A DNA stretch of 64,000 bases from Xenorhabdus innexi (GCF_002632485.1 NZ_NIBU01000001.1:142673-206672); one strand, 5' to 3'; numbered from the stretch's first letter, positions 1 to 11,133 are shown. Made by a program: numbers and translations. Notes: generated from the sequence alone by a model not told the origin.

Positions 1-2
1 CT

Positions 3-218
3 CCGGTCTCATCAGTACGGGCAAACGGGCAGCCGGTGGTGGTATTTGCCCAGAGCTTTGTCCCGCAGACACTGGGGGATGAGGCAGGAACGGCAATGGG
101 GATGAAAAGTGGCACAGTAGGGGGGAAATGTCATCCGAAAGAGCATTCAGAAACAGTGCGGGCGGATGGCAAATTAACGTTACGCCATACGGATAAATTC
201 TGGATGAATGGAGCATAA
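3..218 (+). CDS. DUF4150 (PAAR-like) protein, C-terminal fragment
   Basis: The reading frame is open from the left edge, so the start lies outside the window; 71 residues are visible. The sequence GDEAGTAMGMKSGT followed by a C-terminal DKFWMNGA fits DUF4150, a PAAR-like spike-tip family that caps type VI secretion VgrG spikes and delivers Rhs effectors. The stop lies 10 bases before the chosen rhs start, which supports a spike adaptor-effector pair. The assignment rests on the short conserved tail only, and a full PAAR repeat cannot be checked here. Confidence 0.7.
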   Translation, partial: PVSSVRANGQPVVVFAQSFVPQTLGDEAGTAMGMKSGTVGGKCHPKEHSETVRADGKLTLRHTDKFWMNGA

Positions 219-228
219 GGAAAGGAAT

Positions 229-3200
229 ATGGCAAAAGGCGCAAAGAATGATAGTCCGACAGGAACAGGGAATACGCTGGGGACTATTGTTGGTCAGGCA
301 CCACAGGCAGCAGTAAGGCCGTCAGCAGCGAATCCTCTTATTAAAGCAGAAACGAAAGAAGAGCAAGGTTTTTTTAGCAAGTTATGGCAAAGCTCTAAAG
401 GGATAATTAATGATGGTTGGGAAGTTATTAAGGATAGAGCTGCTGCATTTAAAGAAGTGGTTGGTGGAAATTTCAACGATATCTATACCATATCACAACA
501 TCCTGAGGACGCACTGAATGGAATAATTAAGCATCTTAATGGCGATAAACTTAGCTCCCCTGGTGAGATAGCAGGTGTTCACTATATACAAACCCTTATT
601 GGTGCAGGGAAAGGTTTCGGGAAAGGATTAGCTAATACAATACCTGATACGTTAAGTCTTGGGCCTTCTATTATGGGAGCAGAGTTCAGTTGGTTGGGAG
701 ACAAAATTGGTTTGAGTGGGGTGTCAAAATTTGGTCAATGGATGACAAAGGCAGCAGATTTTATCCAGTCCTATCGTTTTGAACTAAATACTCCCGCAGA
801 GAAAGTGGGTGATCTTGGAACTTTGTTTGTCGGAGTAGGAGAACTTAAAGCAAGTTTCGGTGTGGCCAAAGGTGTCGGAGCTTCATTTTTTAGGAGAGCA
901 GAGACGATATTACCCAAAATTGAAACCAACGCTGTAACTAAAGCAAGAAAGCTATCAACTAAGCCCCCCCAAAAAAGTAACCGGGTTGCAGGAAATAAAA
1001 AAAGCCAATCCACTAACTCTAAAAAACCTAAAGAAAACCAAAAAGAAACAGAAGCAAAACCAGCCCAAAAATCTGATCAAGATCACCCTTCTTCCTGTCA
1101 TGGCTCAAATTGTACAGCAGGTGAACCTATCGATATCACCTCAGGTGATTACCTACAAAGTTTCTCAGTTATTGCCATCCCCGGTTTATTGCCGATTACC
1201 TTAACCCGGACTTATCGTTCTACCACCTGCCGAAGCGGATTATTTGGTCGGAAATGGGCTGATGACTGGTCACGTCAGTTAGTGATAAACGGTGAAAAAG
1301 TTCATTTTACCGATGCTGACGGGCAGGTTTATGATTTTTCTGCACCGGAAAATCAGGTTTTGGCACGTAATCTCCATCTTCTTCACTGTTTACTGAAAGG
1401 GGAGCTTGATGGTGAACTGTATCTGGTTAATAAACAAAGTCAGCAGACTTTCCACTTTAACCATATTGATGGTAATCGGCGTCGGTTATCGGCTATCACC
1501 GATCGCCATCAGAATACTCTTCAGTTTATCTATAACGACCAACATCAGTTAATTGAAATTGTCCGCAATGACGGTTTCCGCTTAACGCTGCACTATCAGG
1601 AGCATCAACTGCGGGCAGTGGATTACCACTTTCAGCAGATTCAGCAGCGTCTGGTTACATGTAATTACGACCAGCATGGCTATCTGGCCGAATGTAATGT
1701 CTTTCAGCAAAACCATCTGTTCTATGAATACACCGCGCAAGGTTATATGACCCGCTGGCGTGATACGGATCAGACAGATTTTTATATTGATTACGATGAG
1801 CGCGGGCGGGTTGTATCTACTCATTCTTCCGCCGGTTATTGGACAGATTGTTTTATCTATAACGATGATGACCGTGTTACTACCTATCTTGATGCCGAAG
1901 GAGGGAAAACCCTTTCCTATTACAACCAGAATAATCAGGTGATCCGTGTGGTTGATCCATTAGGGCGTGAAACACGGACGCAGTGGCGCTACAACCAGAA
2001 AGTCTGGGAAATTGACCCGCTGGGCGGTTATACCACGTTTGACTATAACAACGATGGTGCGCTGACCGAAATTACACTGCCAACGGGGGAGACGTTTTAT
2101 TATAACTATGATGAATACGGACAATTAGTTGAAGCGACGTTGCCTACGGGGGATATCTGGCAGTTTCATCATAATGAGCAGGGTAGTCTGACGGCTATCA
2201 CTGATCCACACGGACGTAAAGAAGAGTATCAGTACGGTCTTCATGGGGAGTTGCGGCAACGTCTGCTGCCGGATGGTCGGCAATGGCATTATGCCTATGA
2301 TGAGCATCAGCGTCTTGCCGCCATTATGGCACCCGATGGCCAGACAACCGGTCTGGAACTGGATGAACTGGGGCGTCTGCGCCGGACAACGGATGCCCTT
2401 AAACAGGAAACCCGTTATCGCTATAGCTCTGTTCATGCCAGTGTTGATAATGGCAGCCTGACGGAAATTGAATTGCCCGATGGTGTCACTCAGCATTTTG
2501 AATATGACAGTGAGCGACGTGTTGCTGCGGTGACTGACGGGGAAGGGCGTACAACCCGCTACCGTTATGGTGCTTATGACCTGCTGACTCACATGACCCG
2601 CCCGGATGGTACAACATTACACTTTGGTTATGATCGCCTGACCCGTTTTTGTTCTGTAACTGCTTCCACAGGAGAAACCTATCGCTATGAACGGGATGCT
2701 GCCGGTCAGGTTATCCGCGAAATAGACTTTACCGGTCGTATTATTGAGTATCAGTATGATGCGCTGGGGCGTCGCATTCAGGCGAGTTATCCCGATAATT
2801 ACACACTGCGCTGGCATTATTCTTCTGCCGCTCTGTTAACCCGACAGGAAATCTGGCATCAGACGAAAGATAAGGCAGAACTGAAATCTGTTACCACTTA
2901 TGAATATAACGCTCGCCGCCAGCTTATTAAGGCCACCAATGACGATGCCGTGGTGGAATATGAATATAACGCCGTTGGCCTGCCGGTTTGTGAACGTATT
3001 AATGGACGGGAAGTTACCCGTGAATGGAACGAATTTGAACAAATAACCGCTGAAACCATCGGTGAGAATACCCTGCAATTTGGTTATAACCTGATGGGCG
3101 CGGTTAACCATTTTCAGCTTAATCAGCATACGCCGCTGATCTTGAGTCATGATGCTTTAGGGCGGGAAACTGTACGGGAAAGTACAGAAGGTTTTATCCT

Positions 3201-4740
3201 TGCCAGCCGCTATACCACGACCGGATTACTGGCCCATCAATCCGCCGGACGCGCTACGGCACTATTTCGTGAAACACTGGCACAAAATGATCCTCATTTT
3301 CCGCCTCAGGCCACTGCGGTTAACCGGAGCTGGCAATATGACCGTGCCCACAGTGTCAGAATGATCGATGACGGTATCTGGGGCCAGACGCGTTACCGTT
3401 ATAACCAGAACGACCAGATTATCAGTGCTACATTTAATGGTCGCTTGCCCTATGAAGAGCAATTTGGTTATGACCTCAATGGCAATGTAAACCTACATGT
3501 GCTGGTGGATGCAAAAGGGGCGATTGAACAGATCGAACAACGCCAGCAGGCAGGGCGGGTTGTTAAGCGTGGCAATGTCACTTACCGTTACGATGATAAC
3601 GGCAGGCAGGTGGAAAAAACCGAACATCGAGACGGTTTCCGGCCACAAATCTGGCGTTATCGTTGGGATGGTCAAAACCAGCTTACGCATTGCGAAACAC
3701 CAGATGGTTCACGCTGGCACTATCGTTATGATGCTTTCGGGCGGCGTATCCGCAAACTGAAAGTCCATGATGGCAAACTGGCTGCCGCTAACCTGCAACG
3801 CTGGCTGGATGGTAAACCGGATTTAACGGCAAAACCCGATACCGTTATGGGTTATGACTACCTGTGGAGCGGTGATCGGATGGTTGAGGAAATTCCTCTC
3901 TATGCCGATGGTACACCTGCTGGTGATCACAGTATTTGCTGGTTATATCAACCGGGAGCATTAACCCCTTCTGCCCGTTATGAAAAAGGAAAACTTCACT
4001 ATATTGTCAGCGATCATCAGGGCACACCACGGGAAATACTCAGTGAAAACGGTAAGCTGGTATGGGCAAGCCGATTAAGGACATGGGGCAAAGCCGAACG
4101 AATGCCACTATTGGCTGCCAATGATGAGGATTATCACATTGGCTGCAATCTGCGGTTCGCCGGGCAGTATGAGGATGAGGAAAGTGGGTTATATTATAAT
4201 CGGTTCCGGTATTATGAATGCGATACAGGGCAATATCTGACGCCAGACCCGATAGGGCTGCTGGGTGGGCTGAATCCGTACGGGTATGTGCATAATCCGA
4301 TAAGTTGGATTGATTCCAGCGGATTAGCCCCTCAAGAGCCAATAAGCGAAAAGGCAAAGCATGCTATTCAGGATATTTTAGATAACCCAAGTTCTTTATG
4401 GGGAAAGACTGCCGAAGAAATAAAGGATGAATTAAAGGAAGCAGATGTTACGGTGTCTGATATTATCTCAGGTAAGCGTGGATCAGGGAAGGCTACATTT
4501 ATGACAATTGACGGGGGGAAAGGTGTAGGAAACATTAAACTTGAAGTACACCCTGGTGGTGGACTCCATAAGGGGATGTATTATGGCATTACTACATCTA
4601 CGAGAGGTAAAGAAAAAGTAATAGATATTACTACATATGATGTGAGTAAATCCCTAGAAAGAAAAGTGGTTTATTATGATCACTCTAACGGTGAGAAAGT
4701 GAAGTTCGAGCATGAGAAGTGGGGGAAAAATTGCCCTTAA
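229..4740 (+). CDS. Rhs polymorphic toxin with variable C-terminal domain
   Basis: A large YD-repeat protein of 1503 residues. The ATG at 229 is preferred over 208 because AAGGAAAGG sits just before it. The N-terminal 300 residues are a variable region ending in a Lys/Gln-rich linker. A DUF6531-type entry (GEPIDITSGDYLQSF) follows, then many YxYDxxG-like repeats that build the Rhs cocoon. The RHS core signature DPIGLLGGLNPYGYVHNP lies near residue 1340. The last about 138 residues, after IDSSGL, are the toxin tip. It contains VHPGGGLHKGMYYGITTS, with two histidines as possible active-site residues; I do not recognise the toxin family. The PAAR-like gene upstream suggests T6SS delivery. No immunity gene follows. 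Confidence 0.9.
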   Translation: MAKGAKNDSPTGTGNTLGTIVGQAPQAAVRPSAANPLIKAETKEEQGFFSKLWQSSKGIINDGWEVIKDRAAAFKEVVGGNFNDIYTISQHPEDALNGIIKHLNGDKLSSPGEIAGVHYIQTLIGAGKGFGKGLANTIPDTLSLGPSIMGAEFSWLGDKIGLSGVSKFGQWMTKAADFIQSYRFELNTPAEKVGDLGTLFVGVGELKASFGVAKGVGASFFRRAETILPKIETNAVTKARKLSTKPPQKSNRVAGNKKSQSTNSKKPKENQKETEAKPAQKSDQDHPSSCHGSNCTAGEPIDITSGDYLQSFSVIAIPGLLPITLTRTYRSTTCRSGLFGRKWADDWSRQLVINGEKVHFTDADGQVYDFSAPENQVLARNLHLLHCLLKGELDGELYLVNKQSQQTFHFNHIDGNRRRLSAITDRHQNTLQFIYNDQHQLIEIVRNDGFRLTLHYQEHQLRAVDYHFQQIQQRLVTCNYDQHGYLAECNVFQQNHLFYEYTAQGYMTRWRDTDQTDFYIDYDERGRVVSTHSSAGYWTDCFIYNDDDRVTTYLDAEGGKTLSYYNQNNQVIRVVDPLGRETRTQWRYNQKVWEIDPLGGYTTFDYNNDGALTEITLPTGETFYYNYDEYGQLVEATLPTGDIWQFHHNEQGSLTAITDPHGRKEEYQYGLHGELRQRLLPDGRQWHYAYDEHQRLAAIMAPDGQTTGLELDELGRLRRTTDALKQETRYRYSSVHASVDNGSLTEIELPDGVTQHFEYDSERRVAAVTDGEGRTTRYRYGAYDLLTHMTRPDGTTLHFGYDRLTRFCSVTASTGETYRYERDAAGQVIREIDFTGRIIEYQYDALGRRIQASYPDNYTLRWHYSSAALLTRQEIWHQTKDKAELKSVTTYEYNARRQLIKATNDDAVVEYEYNAVGLPVCERINGREVTREWNEFEQITAETIGENTLQFGYNLMGAVNHFQLNQHTPLILSHDALGRETVRESTEGFILASRYTTTGLLAHQSAGRATALFRETLAQNDPHFPPQATAVNRSWQYDRAHSVRMIDDGIWGQTRYRYNQNDQIISATFNGRLPYEEQFGYDLNGNVNLHVLVDAKGAIEQIEQRQQAGRVVKRGNVTYRYDDNGRQVEKTEHRDGFRPQIWRYRWDGQNQLTHCETPDGSRWHYRYDAFGRRIRKLKVHDGKLAAANLQRWLDGKPDLTAKPDTVMGYDYLWSGDRMVEEIPLYADGTPAGDHSICWLYQPGALTPSARYEKGKLHYIVSDHQGTPREILSENGKLVWASRLRTWGKAERMPLLAANDEDYHIGCNLRFAGQYEDEESGLYYNRFRYYECDTGQYLTPDPIGLLGGLNPYGYVHNPISWIDSSGLAPQEPISEKAKHAIQDILDNPSSLWGKTAEEIKDELKEADVTVSDIISGKRGSGKATFMTIDGGKGVGNIKLEVHPGGGLHKGMYYGITTSTRGKEKVIDITTYDVSKSLERKVVYYDHSNGEKVKFEHEKWGKNCP

Positions 4741-4814
4741 GAGCAGGAGGTGAGGAAATTTTAACTAAGAGATATGTATATGAGTGATTGGTAATCTGCT
4801 CCTGTATTAATAAA

Positions 4815-4838
4815 TCTCCCGCCTTATCTGGCGGGAGG
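4815..4838 (-). terminator. Hairpin between convergent rhs and nth
   Basis: CTCCCGCC and GGCGGGAG form a GC-rich stem around a 6-base loop. On the minus strand the stem is followed by ATTTATTAA, so it mainly terminates the rsx-nth transcript. On the plus strand the downstream T run is poor. Confidence 0.6.
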
Positions 4839-4844
4839 AATTGA

Positions 4845-5477
4845 TTACTCTGTTTTTTCTGTATACTCACACAGATCCTCAATAATACAGGAGCCACAGC
4901 GCGGTTTACGGGCAATGCAGGTATAGCGGCCGTGTAAAATCAGCCAGTGATGGCAATCAACCTTGAATTCATCAGGAACAACTTTTAGAAGTTTTTTTTC
5001 CACTTCATCAACGTTTTTTCCCGGCGCAAACTGAGTCCGGTTGCTGACCCGGAAGATATGCGTATCAACGGCGATCGTCGGCCAGCCAAAAGCGGTGTTC
5101 AGAACAACATTGGCGGTTTTACGGCCTACTCCCGGTAATGCTTCCAGTGCGGCGCGATCTTCCGGTACTTCACCCTGATGTTTTTCCAGCAAAATCCGGC
5201 AGGTTTTGATCACATTTTCCGCTTTGGTGTTATATAACCCGATGGTTTTTATGTATTCTTTTAAACCATCAACGCCTAAGTCGAGAATAGTCTGTGGCGT
5301 ATTGGCAACAGGATAAAGTTTCGCCGTGGCCTTATTAACGCTGACATCTGTCGCCTGAGCGGACAGTAATACCGAGATCAGTAATTCAAAAGGTGAATTG
5401 AAGATTAATTCAGTGGTTGGCTTTGGGTTGTTATCCCGCAAGCGGGTCAGGATCTCGACCCGTTTTTGTTTATTCAT
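4845..5477 (-). CDS. nth: Endonuclease III, DNA glycosylase/AP lyase
   Basis: Removes oxidised pyrimidines from DNA and cuts the abasic site in base excision repair. The 210-residue length is normal for the family. The helix-hairpin-helix motif LPGVGRKTANVVLN carries the catalytic lysine, and the following VDTHIFRV supplies the catalytic aspartate. The C terminus holds the four-cysteine [4Fe-4S] loop (CIARKPRCGSCIIEDLC). It is the last gene of the rsx operon, 17 bases after rsxE, as in E. coli. Confidence 0.97.
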   Translation of the reverse strand: MNKQKRVEILTRLRDNNPKPTTELIFNSPFELLISVLLSAQATDVSVNKATAKLYPVANTPQTILDLGVDGLKEYIKTIGLYNTKAENVIKTCRILLEKHQGEVPEDRAALEALPGVGRKTANVVLNTAFGWPTIAVDTHIFRVSNRTQFAPGKNVDEVEKKLLKVVPDEFKVDCHHWLILHGRYTCIARKPRCGSCIIEDLCEYTEKTE

Positions 5478-5494
5478 ACCTGATTACACCCCTC

Positions 5495-6199
5495 TTAGCC
5501 TTTTGTGATATGACTGCCACAGCCTTTATCCACTTCATAATGACGTGTTTTGTTATCTGTACGATTTTTGAGACGCTCATCAATGATATATTTTCCTGCC
5601 AGCATTAGACCTAATCCAATAAAAGCTCCCGGTGGCAGAATGGCGAGCAGGAATGGGGAATCCATATGAATAATTTCAATCCGCAGTGACTTTGCCCAAC
5701 TTCCTAATAAAAGATCGGCACCATCAAACAGTGTGCCATTACCCAGAATTTCACGCATCGCACCAAGTACGAATAAGGCAAACGTTGCACCTAATCCCAT
5801 AGCAACCCCATCCATTGCGGAGTGATAAACGGAGTTTTTTGATGCGTAGGCCTCTGCACGACCAATAACGATACAGTTAGTCACAATAAGTGGAATGAAA
5901 ATACCCAGTGATTCATATAATCCGAATGCGAAAGCGTTGATTAGCATCTGAACGGCACTGACGACAGATGCAATGATCATCACATAAATTGGAATACGGA
6001 TTTCATGAGGAACCCAGCGACGTAAGGCGGAGACGGCAATATTGGTACTCAACAGTACCAACGTTGTTGCCAACCCCAACCCTAATGCGTTAGTGGCAGT
6101 GGAAGAGACCGCCAGAAGGGGGCAAAGCCCCAAAAGCTGTACTAATGCAGAGTTGTTTTTCCATAATCCCTGAAAAAATAGGTTTTTGGTTTCACTCAT
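5495..6199 (-). CDS. rsxE: Electron transport complex subunit RsxE (RnfE)
   Basis: An integral membrane subunit of the Rnf/Rsx complex, which moves electrons between NADH and low-potential acceptors and in enterobacteria keeps SoxR reduced. At 234 residues with about six hydrophobic segments, it is a paralogue of RsxA; both carry the [22 protein letters not shown] segment and a C-terminal half rich in glycine. Its ATG directly abuts the rsxG stop, consistent with translational coupling. Confidence 0.95.
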   Translation of the reverse strand: MSETKNLFFQGLWKNNSALVQLLGLCPLLAVSSTATNALGLGLATTLVLLSTNIAVSALRRWVPHEIRIPIYVMIIASVVSAVQMLINAFAFGLYESLGIFIPLIVTNCIVIGRAEAYASKNSVYHSAMDGVAMGLGATFALFVLGAMREILGNGTLFDGADLLLGSWAKSLRIEIIHMDSPFLLAILPPGAFIGLGLMLAGKYIIDERLKNRTDNKTRHYEVDKGCGSHITKG

Positions 6200-6826
6200 T
6201 TATTTAGCTCCACATGTCGGTAATGAAGAGAGTTGTGACGGGATGGTTTCCATATAAAGCGCGGTGCGTTTTACCGCATTGACAACAGCACGCGGGGTAA
6301 TGGTCGCTCCGGTAAACTGGTCAAATTCTCCGCCATCTTTTTTCACTGCCCAGTCAGGATCGCTGGGAGAGGTAATTTTTTTGCCGGAAAAAGCATAAAT
6401 CCAATTGGAAATACGGGTATCAATTTTATCTCCCAATCCCGGTGTTTCATGATGTTCAGTCACACGAACACCAAAAACTTTGCCGGAAAAATCTGCTCCG
6501 ATCAGCAATTGAATAGCCCCTGAATAGCCATCGGGAGCCGTACTTTCCAGTGCGGCAGCAACCGGAGTGCCATTTTTACGAGCGAGGTAGAGGCGGTGAG
6601 ATTGTTGGCTGCCCAGAGCATCGGCTGTTACCAGATAACATTCATTGGGCATATCGTTGTTATAGAGTGCTGGTGGAACAACCTGATCCAGTAATATTTT
6701 ATGTTGTAATGCGGCCTGCTCTGCAATCCTGTCTTTTGTTAAAGAGTAGACAACCGCAGTTAACCCTGTCGTGCAGGCGGCAAAAATGGCGAGGGTAATA
6801 CCGTGACGCCGCATTGTGTCTAACAT
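6200..6826 (-). CDS. rsxG: Electron transport complex subunit RsxG (RnfG), FMN-binding
   Basis: The periplasmic, membrane-anchored flavoprotein subunit of the Rsx complex. One N-terminal membrane helix ([18 protein letters not shown]) is followed by the FMN-binding domain. The motif [18 protein letters not shown] contains the S/TGAT-type sequence where FMN is attached covalently to threonine. The ATG at 6826 ([10 protein letters not shown]) is chosen over a start 10 codons upstream because GGGAGTG precedes it and it matches the E. coli start. It lies 10 bases after rsxD. Confidence 0.94.
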   Translation of the reverse strand: MLDTMRRHGITLAIFAACTTGLTAVVYSLTKDRIAEQAALQHKILLDQVVPPALYNNDMPNECYLVTADALGSQQSHRLYLARKNGTPVAAALESTAPDGYSGAIQLLIGADFSGKVFGVRVTEHHETPGLGDKIDTRISNWIYAFSGKKITSPSDPDWAVKKDGGEFDQFTGATITPRAVVNAVKRTALYMETIPSQLSSLPTCGAK

Positions 6827-6836
6827 AGTCACTCCC

Positions 6837-7916
6837 TTATTTATGACCGTAAGCACGAGGCTGTGTGTAATTGTCGATCAGTGGTACACAAATATTTGCC
6901 AGTAAAACCGCAAAAGCCACAGCATCCGGGTAACCGCCATAAACGCGGATAACCCAAATTAGCAAACCAATAATGGCACCATAAATCAGACGTCCTTTTG
7001 GTGTTGTGGATGCGCTGACCGGATCGGTTGCGATAAAAAAGGCACCCAACATCGTTGCTCCAGAGAAAAGCTGTAATAGAGGCGGCGAGTAACGACCGGG
7101 ATCAAGTAGCCAGCTAATCAGGGCGCAGCTTCCCAGTACCAGAAGAAATGCAGTCGGGATATGCCAGCTAATGACTTTGCGGTTCAGCATAATTAATCCG
7201 CCTACCAGATAAGCCACATTAATCCACTGCCAGCCAACGCCTGCCAGAGTGCCTTGTAAGATGGGCTGCTGTAATACTTCACTTATATCGTGCGTCAGTC
7301 TGCCGGTTTTGAAGCTATCCAGTGGTGTGGCCTGACTTAACCCGTCAACTCCCTGTAGAAGTTGTAACAGAGTAGAGCCATCAGGTGTATGCCCTGTGAA
7401 AATGACCATCAGACAATCCCAGGGCGCTAATGTAACGGTCTGTAAGGAAACGGGTGCCATCCAACTGGTCATTTGTACCGGAAATGAGATAAGCAGAACC
7501 ACATAACCGACCATCGCCGGATTAAATGGGTTTTGCCCCAGACCGCCATAGAGATGTTTGGCAATGATAATGGCGAAGAACGTACCCAGCACGATAAGCC
7601 ACCACGGTGCCAGTGGTGGCAGGCTAATCCCGAGCAGTAATCCGGTGACTAATGCCGAGTTATCTTTCAGATAAGGAATAACCAACTGTTTTTTTAATGT
7701 GATAGCTGCGGATTCTGCTAGCAGGGCTGTAATGACTGCCAATAAGATCTGGAACAGGGTTCCATAACCGAAAAAGTAAGTTTGTAAGGCGATGCCGGGT
7801 ATAGCAGCAAAAACCACCCATAACATAATCTGGCTGGTATTTTTTTTACTGTGTGTAAAAGGCGAACTGGCGACTTTTAACAGGTTGTTGTCAGTGTTGA
7901 CTGGCCTAAATTTCAT
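6837..7916 (-). CDS. rsxD: Electron transport complex subunit RsxD (RnfD)
   Basis: A membrane subunit carrying covalently bound FMN, homologous to NqrB. The protein has 359 residues and about nine to ten hydrophobic helices. The LSQATPLDS segment holds the threonine expected to be flavinylated. The N terminus ([17 protein letters not shown]) resembles the E. coli protein. It lies in the same-strand rsxABCDGE-nth operon, 12 bases after rsxC. Confidence 0.95.
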   Translation of the reverse strand: MKFRPVNTDNNLLKVASSPFTHSKKNTSQIMLWVVFAAIPGIALQTYFFGYGTLFQILLAVITALLAESAAITLKKQLVIPYLKDNSALVTGLLLGISLPPLAPWWLIVLGTFFAIIIAKHLYGGLGQNPFNPAMVGYVVLLISFPVQMTSWMAPVSLQTVTLAPWDCLMVIFTGHTPDGSTLLQLLQGVDGLSQATPLDSFKTGRLTHDISEVLQQPILQGTLAGVGWQWINVAYLVGGLIMLNRKVISWHIPTAFLLVLGSCALISWLLDPGRYSPPLLQLFSGATMLGAFFIATDPVSASTTPKGRLIYGAIIGLLIWVIRVYGGYPDAVAFAVLLANICVPLIDNYTQPRAYGHK

Positions 7917-7928
7917 CGATAAATGTCA

Positions 7929-9818
7929 CTATTCTGTTAGAGTTTCTTGTTTTTCCTGAGCCGCTTTCTTCGCCTTTACACGGGCAATCGCAGCGGCAAC
8001 AGCAGCTTTGCGCGGATCAGCCTCTTCCGAAACCGCAGGCGGTGCCTCTTGCACAGGAGCAGGTTCCGGCTGAGCCTGAGCGGCTTTTTTCGCTTTAGCC
8101 CGGGCAATGGCAGCGGCTAAAGCAGCTTTGCGCGGATCTTCTGCGTTTTCTACAGGTGTTGCGTCTGCTGGAGTAATGGTATTCGCGGGCTGTTTTTCTG
8201 CCTGACGGGCGCGTAATTGCTCTTTTCTTGCTTTACGAGCCGCAATCGCCGCTGCATTATCAGGTAACTGACCAGCTTGTACGGTGATTGTTTCTCCGGC
8301 GGAGGATTGTTTTTCCTTCGCACGAGCCAGAGCTGCCTGTACCGCACTTTTATCCTCACTGCCCACCTGAACGGCGGCTTTTTTATGTCGCTCTTCGCGA
8401 GCCAGTTTTTCGCGATCCATACGTGCTTGTTTGGCTTCAAACCTCAACTTAGCTTCGGCAGCCCGACGGTTTTCAGCATCAATGGTTCGTATTTCGGCTT
8501 TTTCCTGCCGATAGTATTGAACAAGCGGAATATTACTGGGACAGACATAAGCACAGGCTCCGCATTCAATGCAGTCAAATAAGTTATGATTTCTGGCTTT
8601 TTCGTGTTCCTGTCCCCGACTGAACCAGTAAAGTTGCTGAGGCAATAGCCCGGCAGGGCAGGCATCAACACATAGACCACAACGGATACAGGCTTCTTCA
8701 GCGGTTTTTGGTTCCATTTCCTGCACGGAGGGAGCAAGTATACAGTTGCTGATTTTGACGATGGGTACATTCAAGTCAGGCAGGGTAAAGCCCATTAATG
8801 GGCCACCCATAACGACCATCTGTTCTGACTGAGGAATAAAACCAGCCTGTTGCAACAGAAAATTAACGGGTGTCCCTAAACGTGCCCAGAAATTACCGGG
8901 TGAAGAAATGGCTTCTCCTGTTAAGGTAACAACGCGTTCAATTAATGGTTCCCCATCAATAATGGCCCGTTTGATAGCCATCACAGTGCCGATATTCTGC
9001 ATCAGGATACCAATATCGGAAGAGCGCCCACCAGACGGGACTTCTTTGCCCGTCAGTATCTTGGTTAACTGTTTTGCACCACCTGAGGGGTACTTTGTCG
9101 GGATGACACGCACGGTTATCGATTTATCACCTAGCAAGGCAAGGTTCAGAGCCTGGATCGCCTCTGGTTTATTATCTTCGATACCAATCAGAACCTGTTT
9201 CGGCTTGAGCAGATGTACCAGAATGCGGATGCCTTCAATGATCTCACCGGCATGTTCCTGCATCAGACGGTCATCTGCTGTGATATAAGGTTCACACTCA
9301 GCGGCATTGATGATCAAGGTGTTGATATGCCCGCCACCTCTTAGTTTTGCTGCTGTCGGAAAACCTGCACCACCAAGACCTGCTATCCCTGCGGCATGAA
9401 TACGTTGCAGTAAAGTGTCAGCATCAAGGGATGAGTAATCTGCGGTTTTAACCTGTTCACACCATTGGTCTTTGCCATCCGGCAGCAGGCGGATGCACAG
9501 CTCTTTAAGACCCGATGGGTGAGCTGTAACGTGTGGCTCAATTGCTGTAATCATACCGGAAGTCGAGGCATGGACAGGAACGGTTCTACCGGAACCTCGC
9601 GTCAGTGGCTGGCCTTTCAGTACCTTGTCTCCGGCTTTCACCAGTAGCTCGCCTTCCGGGCCAATATGTTGCTGGAGCGGAATAATTAATTCTTCTGGTA
9701 ACGGAGCATAGCGCAATGGTGTCTGACTGGATTGCAGCTTCATTTCTGGTGGATGAATGCCGCCATCAAAATCCCATATTTTGTTTTTATTGGTAAGCAA
9801 ATTGAATAGGTTAAACAT
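7929..9818 (-). CDS. rsxC: Electron transport complex subunit RsxC (RnfC)
   Basis: The peripheral NADH-binding flavoprotein/iron-sulfur subunit of the Rsx complex. The start at 9818 ([17 protein letters not shown]) matches the family, and the longer upstream frame would invade rsx[16 protein letters not shown] is the conserved N terminus, and the FMN/NADH domain ([13 protein letters not shown]) follows. Two ferredoxin clusters ([12 protein letters not shown] and [12 protein letters not shown]) are present. After these comes a charged coiled tail with Ala/Lys-rich repeats of the [18 protein letters not shown] type, 629 residues in all against about 740 in E. coli. It overlaps rsxB by 8 bases. 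Confidence 0.95.
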   Translation of the reverse strand: MFNLFNLLTNKNKIWDFDGGIHPPEMKLQSSQTPLRYAPLPEELIIPLQQHIGPEGELLVKAGDKVLKGQPLTRGSGRTVPVHASTSGMITAIEPHVTAHPSGLKELCIRLLPDGKDQWCEQVKTADYSSLDADTLLQRIHAAGIAGLGGAGFPTAAKLRGGGHINTLIINAAECEPYITADDRLMQEHAGEIIEGIRILVHLLKPKQVLIGIEDNKPEAIQALNLALLGDKSITVRVIPTKYPSGGAKQLTKILTGKEVPSGGRSSDIGILMQNIGTVMAIKRAIIDGEPLIERVVTLTGEAISSPGNFWARLGTPVNFLLQQAGFIPQSEQMVVMGGPLMGFTLPDLNVPIVKISNCILAPSVQEMEPKTAEEACIRCGLCVDACPAGLLPQQLYWFSRGQEHEKARNHNLFDCIECGACAYVCPSNIPLVQYYRQEKAEIRTIDAENRRAAEAKLRFEAKQARMDREKLAREERHKKAAVQVGSEDKSAVQAALARAKEKQSSAGETITVQAGQLPDNAAAIAARKARKEQLRARQAEKQPANTITPADATPVENAEDPRKAALAAAIARAKAKKAAQAQPEPAPVQEAPPAVSEEADPRKAAVAAAIARVKAKKAAQEKQETLTE

Positions 9819-10434
9819 TGACTTTAACCTCAACAGGCTTAGCCGATGACATAAACAGAGGGCTTGGTTCAACAGGAATATTTTTGACCGGAATTGAATT
9901 CAAATCCCATTTCCAGTTGGCTGTCGTCGTTGCCACAGGGATCATCGTAATACAATCAGTCGGGCACGGAGCGACACATAAGTCGCAGCCAGTGCAGAGA
10001 TCTTCAACGACGGTATGCATAGCCCGGTTTGCACCGATAATGGCATCAACAGGGCAGGCCTGAATGCATTTCGTACAGCCGATGCAGTTTTCTTCATCAA
10101 TAAAAGCAACTTTTCTGGCGGGATTTTGTATGCTTTCATCACCGTCCAACGGCTGTGGATCAACCCCCAGTAATTCAGACATTTTGAGCATTACCTGCTC
10201 TCCGCCAGGGGCACATTTGTTGATCATCTCTCCATTGTTGATAACCGCCTCTGCATAAGGGCGGCACCCCGGATAACCACATTGCCCGCACTGGCTTTGT
10301 GGCAGTAGATTATCAACCTTCTCAACGATCGGGTCTTCTTCCACTTTAAAACGACGGGCTGCAAAACCGAGAATTAACCCAAAAATTAACCCGAGTACAC
10401 CCAGTACTCCGACAGCAATCCATAAAGATATCAT
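9811..10434 (-). CDS. rsxB: Electron transport complex subunit RsxB (RnfB), ferredoxin
   Basis: The iron-sulfur protein of the Rsx complex, with 207 residues. One N-terminal membrane helix is followed by the four-cysteine CGQCGYPGC...NKCAPGG cluster. Two 4Fe-4S ferredoxin motifs follow ([16 protein letters not shown] and [16 protein letters not shown]). It passes electrons between RsxC and the membrane subunits. It overlaps rsxA by one base (TGATG) and rsxC by 8 bases. Confidence 0.96.
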   Translation of the reverse strand: MISLWIAVGVLGVLGLIFGLILGFAARRFKVEEDPIVEKVDNLLPQSQCGQCGYPGCRPYAEAVINNGEMINKCAPGGEQVMLKMSELLGVDPQPLDGDESIQNPARKVAFIDEENCIGCTKCIQACPVDAIIGANRAMHTVVEDLCTGCDLCVAPCPTDCITMIPVATTTANWKWDLNSIPVKNIPVEPSPLFMSSAKPVEVKVNV

Positions 10435-11015
10435 CAGAATTTCACCAAACCACTAAAGCCCATAAATGCAAGGGACATTAACCCCGCAGTGATAAGCCCT
10501 ATCGATGAACCACGAAAAGGGGCCGGTATATTGGCAACAGCCAGACGTTCACGAATGGCAGCAAACAGTACCATTACAAGCGAAAACCCGGCAGCAGCGC
10601 CGAAACCATATACAGCAGACTGTAAAAAATCATGTGATTGATTGACATTCAGCAGAGCCACACCGAGTACAGCACAGTTTGTTGTTATCAAAGGCAGAAA
10701 AATGCCTAATAGACGGTAGAGTGAAGGGCTGGTTTTACGGACGGCTAACTCCGTGAACTGAACGACAACAGCAATAACAAGAATGAAACTTAACGTGCGT
10801 AAATAAACCAAATCCAACGGGATAAGAATATAAGAATTTACCAGCCATGAACTGATGGAAGCCAGCGTCAGAACAAATGTGGTCGCCATTCCCATACCAA
10901 TAGCGGTTTCAAGCTTTTTGGAAACACCCATAAACGGACATAGGCCCAAAAACTTCACCAAAACGAAGTTATTGACCAGAACCGTGCCAATAAATAACAA
11001 GAGGTATTCAGTCAT
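10434..11015 (-). CDS. rsxA: Electron transport complex subunit RsxA (RnfA)
   Basis: The first gene of the rsx operon: a 193-residue membrane protein with six hydrophobic helices and [16 protein letters not shown] near the N terminus. The conserved cysteines in the membrane halves of RsxA and RsxE are thought to hold an Fe-S centre in the Rnf family. The gene order A-B-C-D-G-E-nth is identical to E. coli. Confidence 0.96.
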   Translation of the reverse strand: MTEYLLLFIGTVLVNNFVLVKFLGLCPFMGVSKKLETAIGMGMATTFVLTLASISSWLVNSYILIPLDLVYLRTLSFILVIAVVVQFTELAVRKTSPSLYRLLGIFLPLITTNCAVLGVALLNVNQSHDFLQSAVYGFGAAAGFSLVMVLFAAIRERLAVANIPAPFRGSSIGLITAGLMSLAFMGFSGLVKF

Positions 11016-11133
11016 TGCTATACCTGAAAAATAAGATTATTTGATGAAATAATATAGTCATGAAAGTGACAGAAATTCCCCACTTTACGGTGAGGCAAGC
11101 GGGGGCAATGATAACAATCAATTGTGGGGGATG

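Noticed and set aside
2125..2592. 155-codon antisense frame inside rhs
   Set aside because: It mirrors the strongly coding rhs frame, has no ribosome site and its translation resembles no family. The other antisense frames in rhs and rsxC were rejected for the same reason.
4741..4814. Candidate mini immunity gene after rhs
   Set aside because: The longest frame from a good start is six codons (MYMSDW). It may be a remnant but cannot be called a gene.
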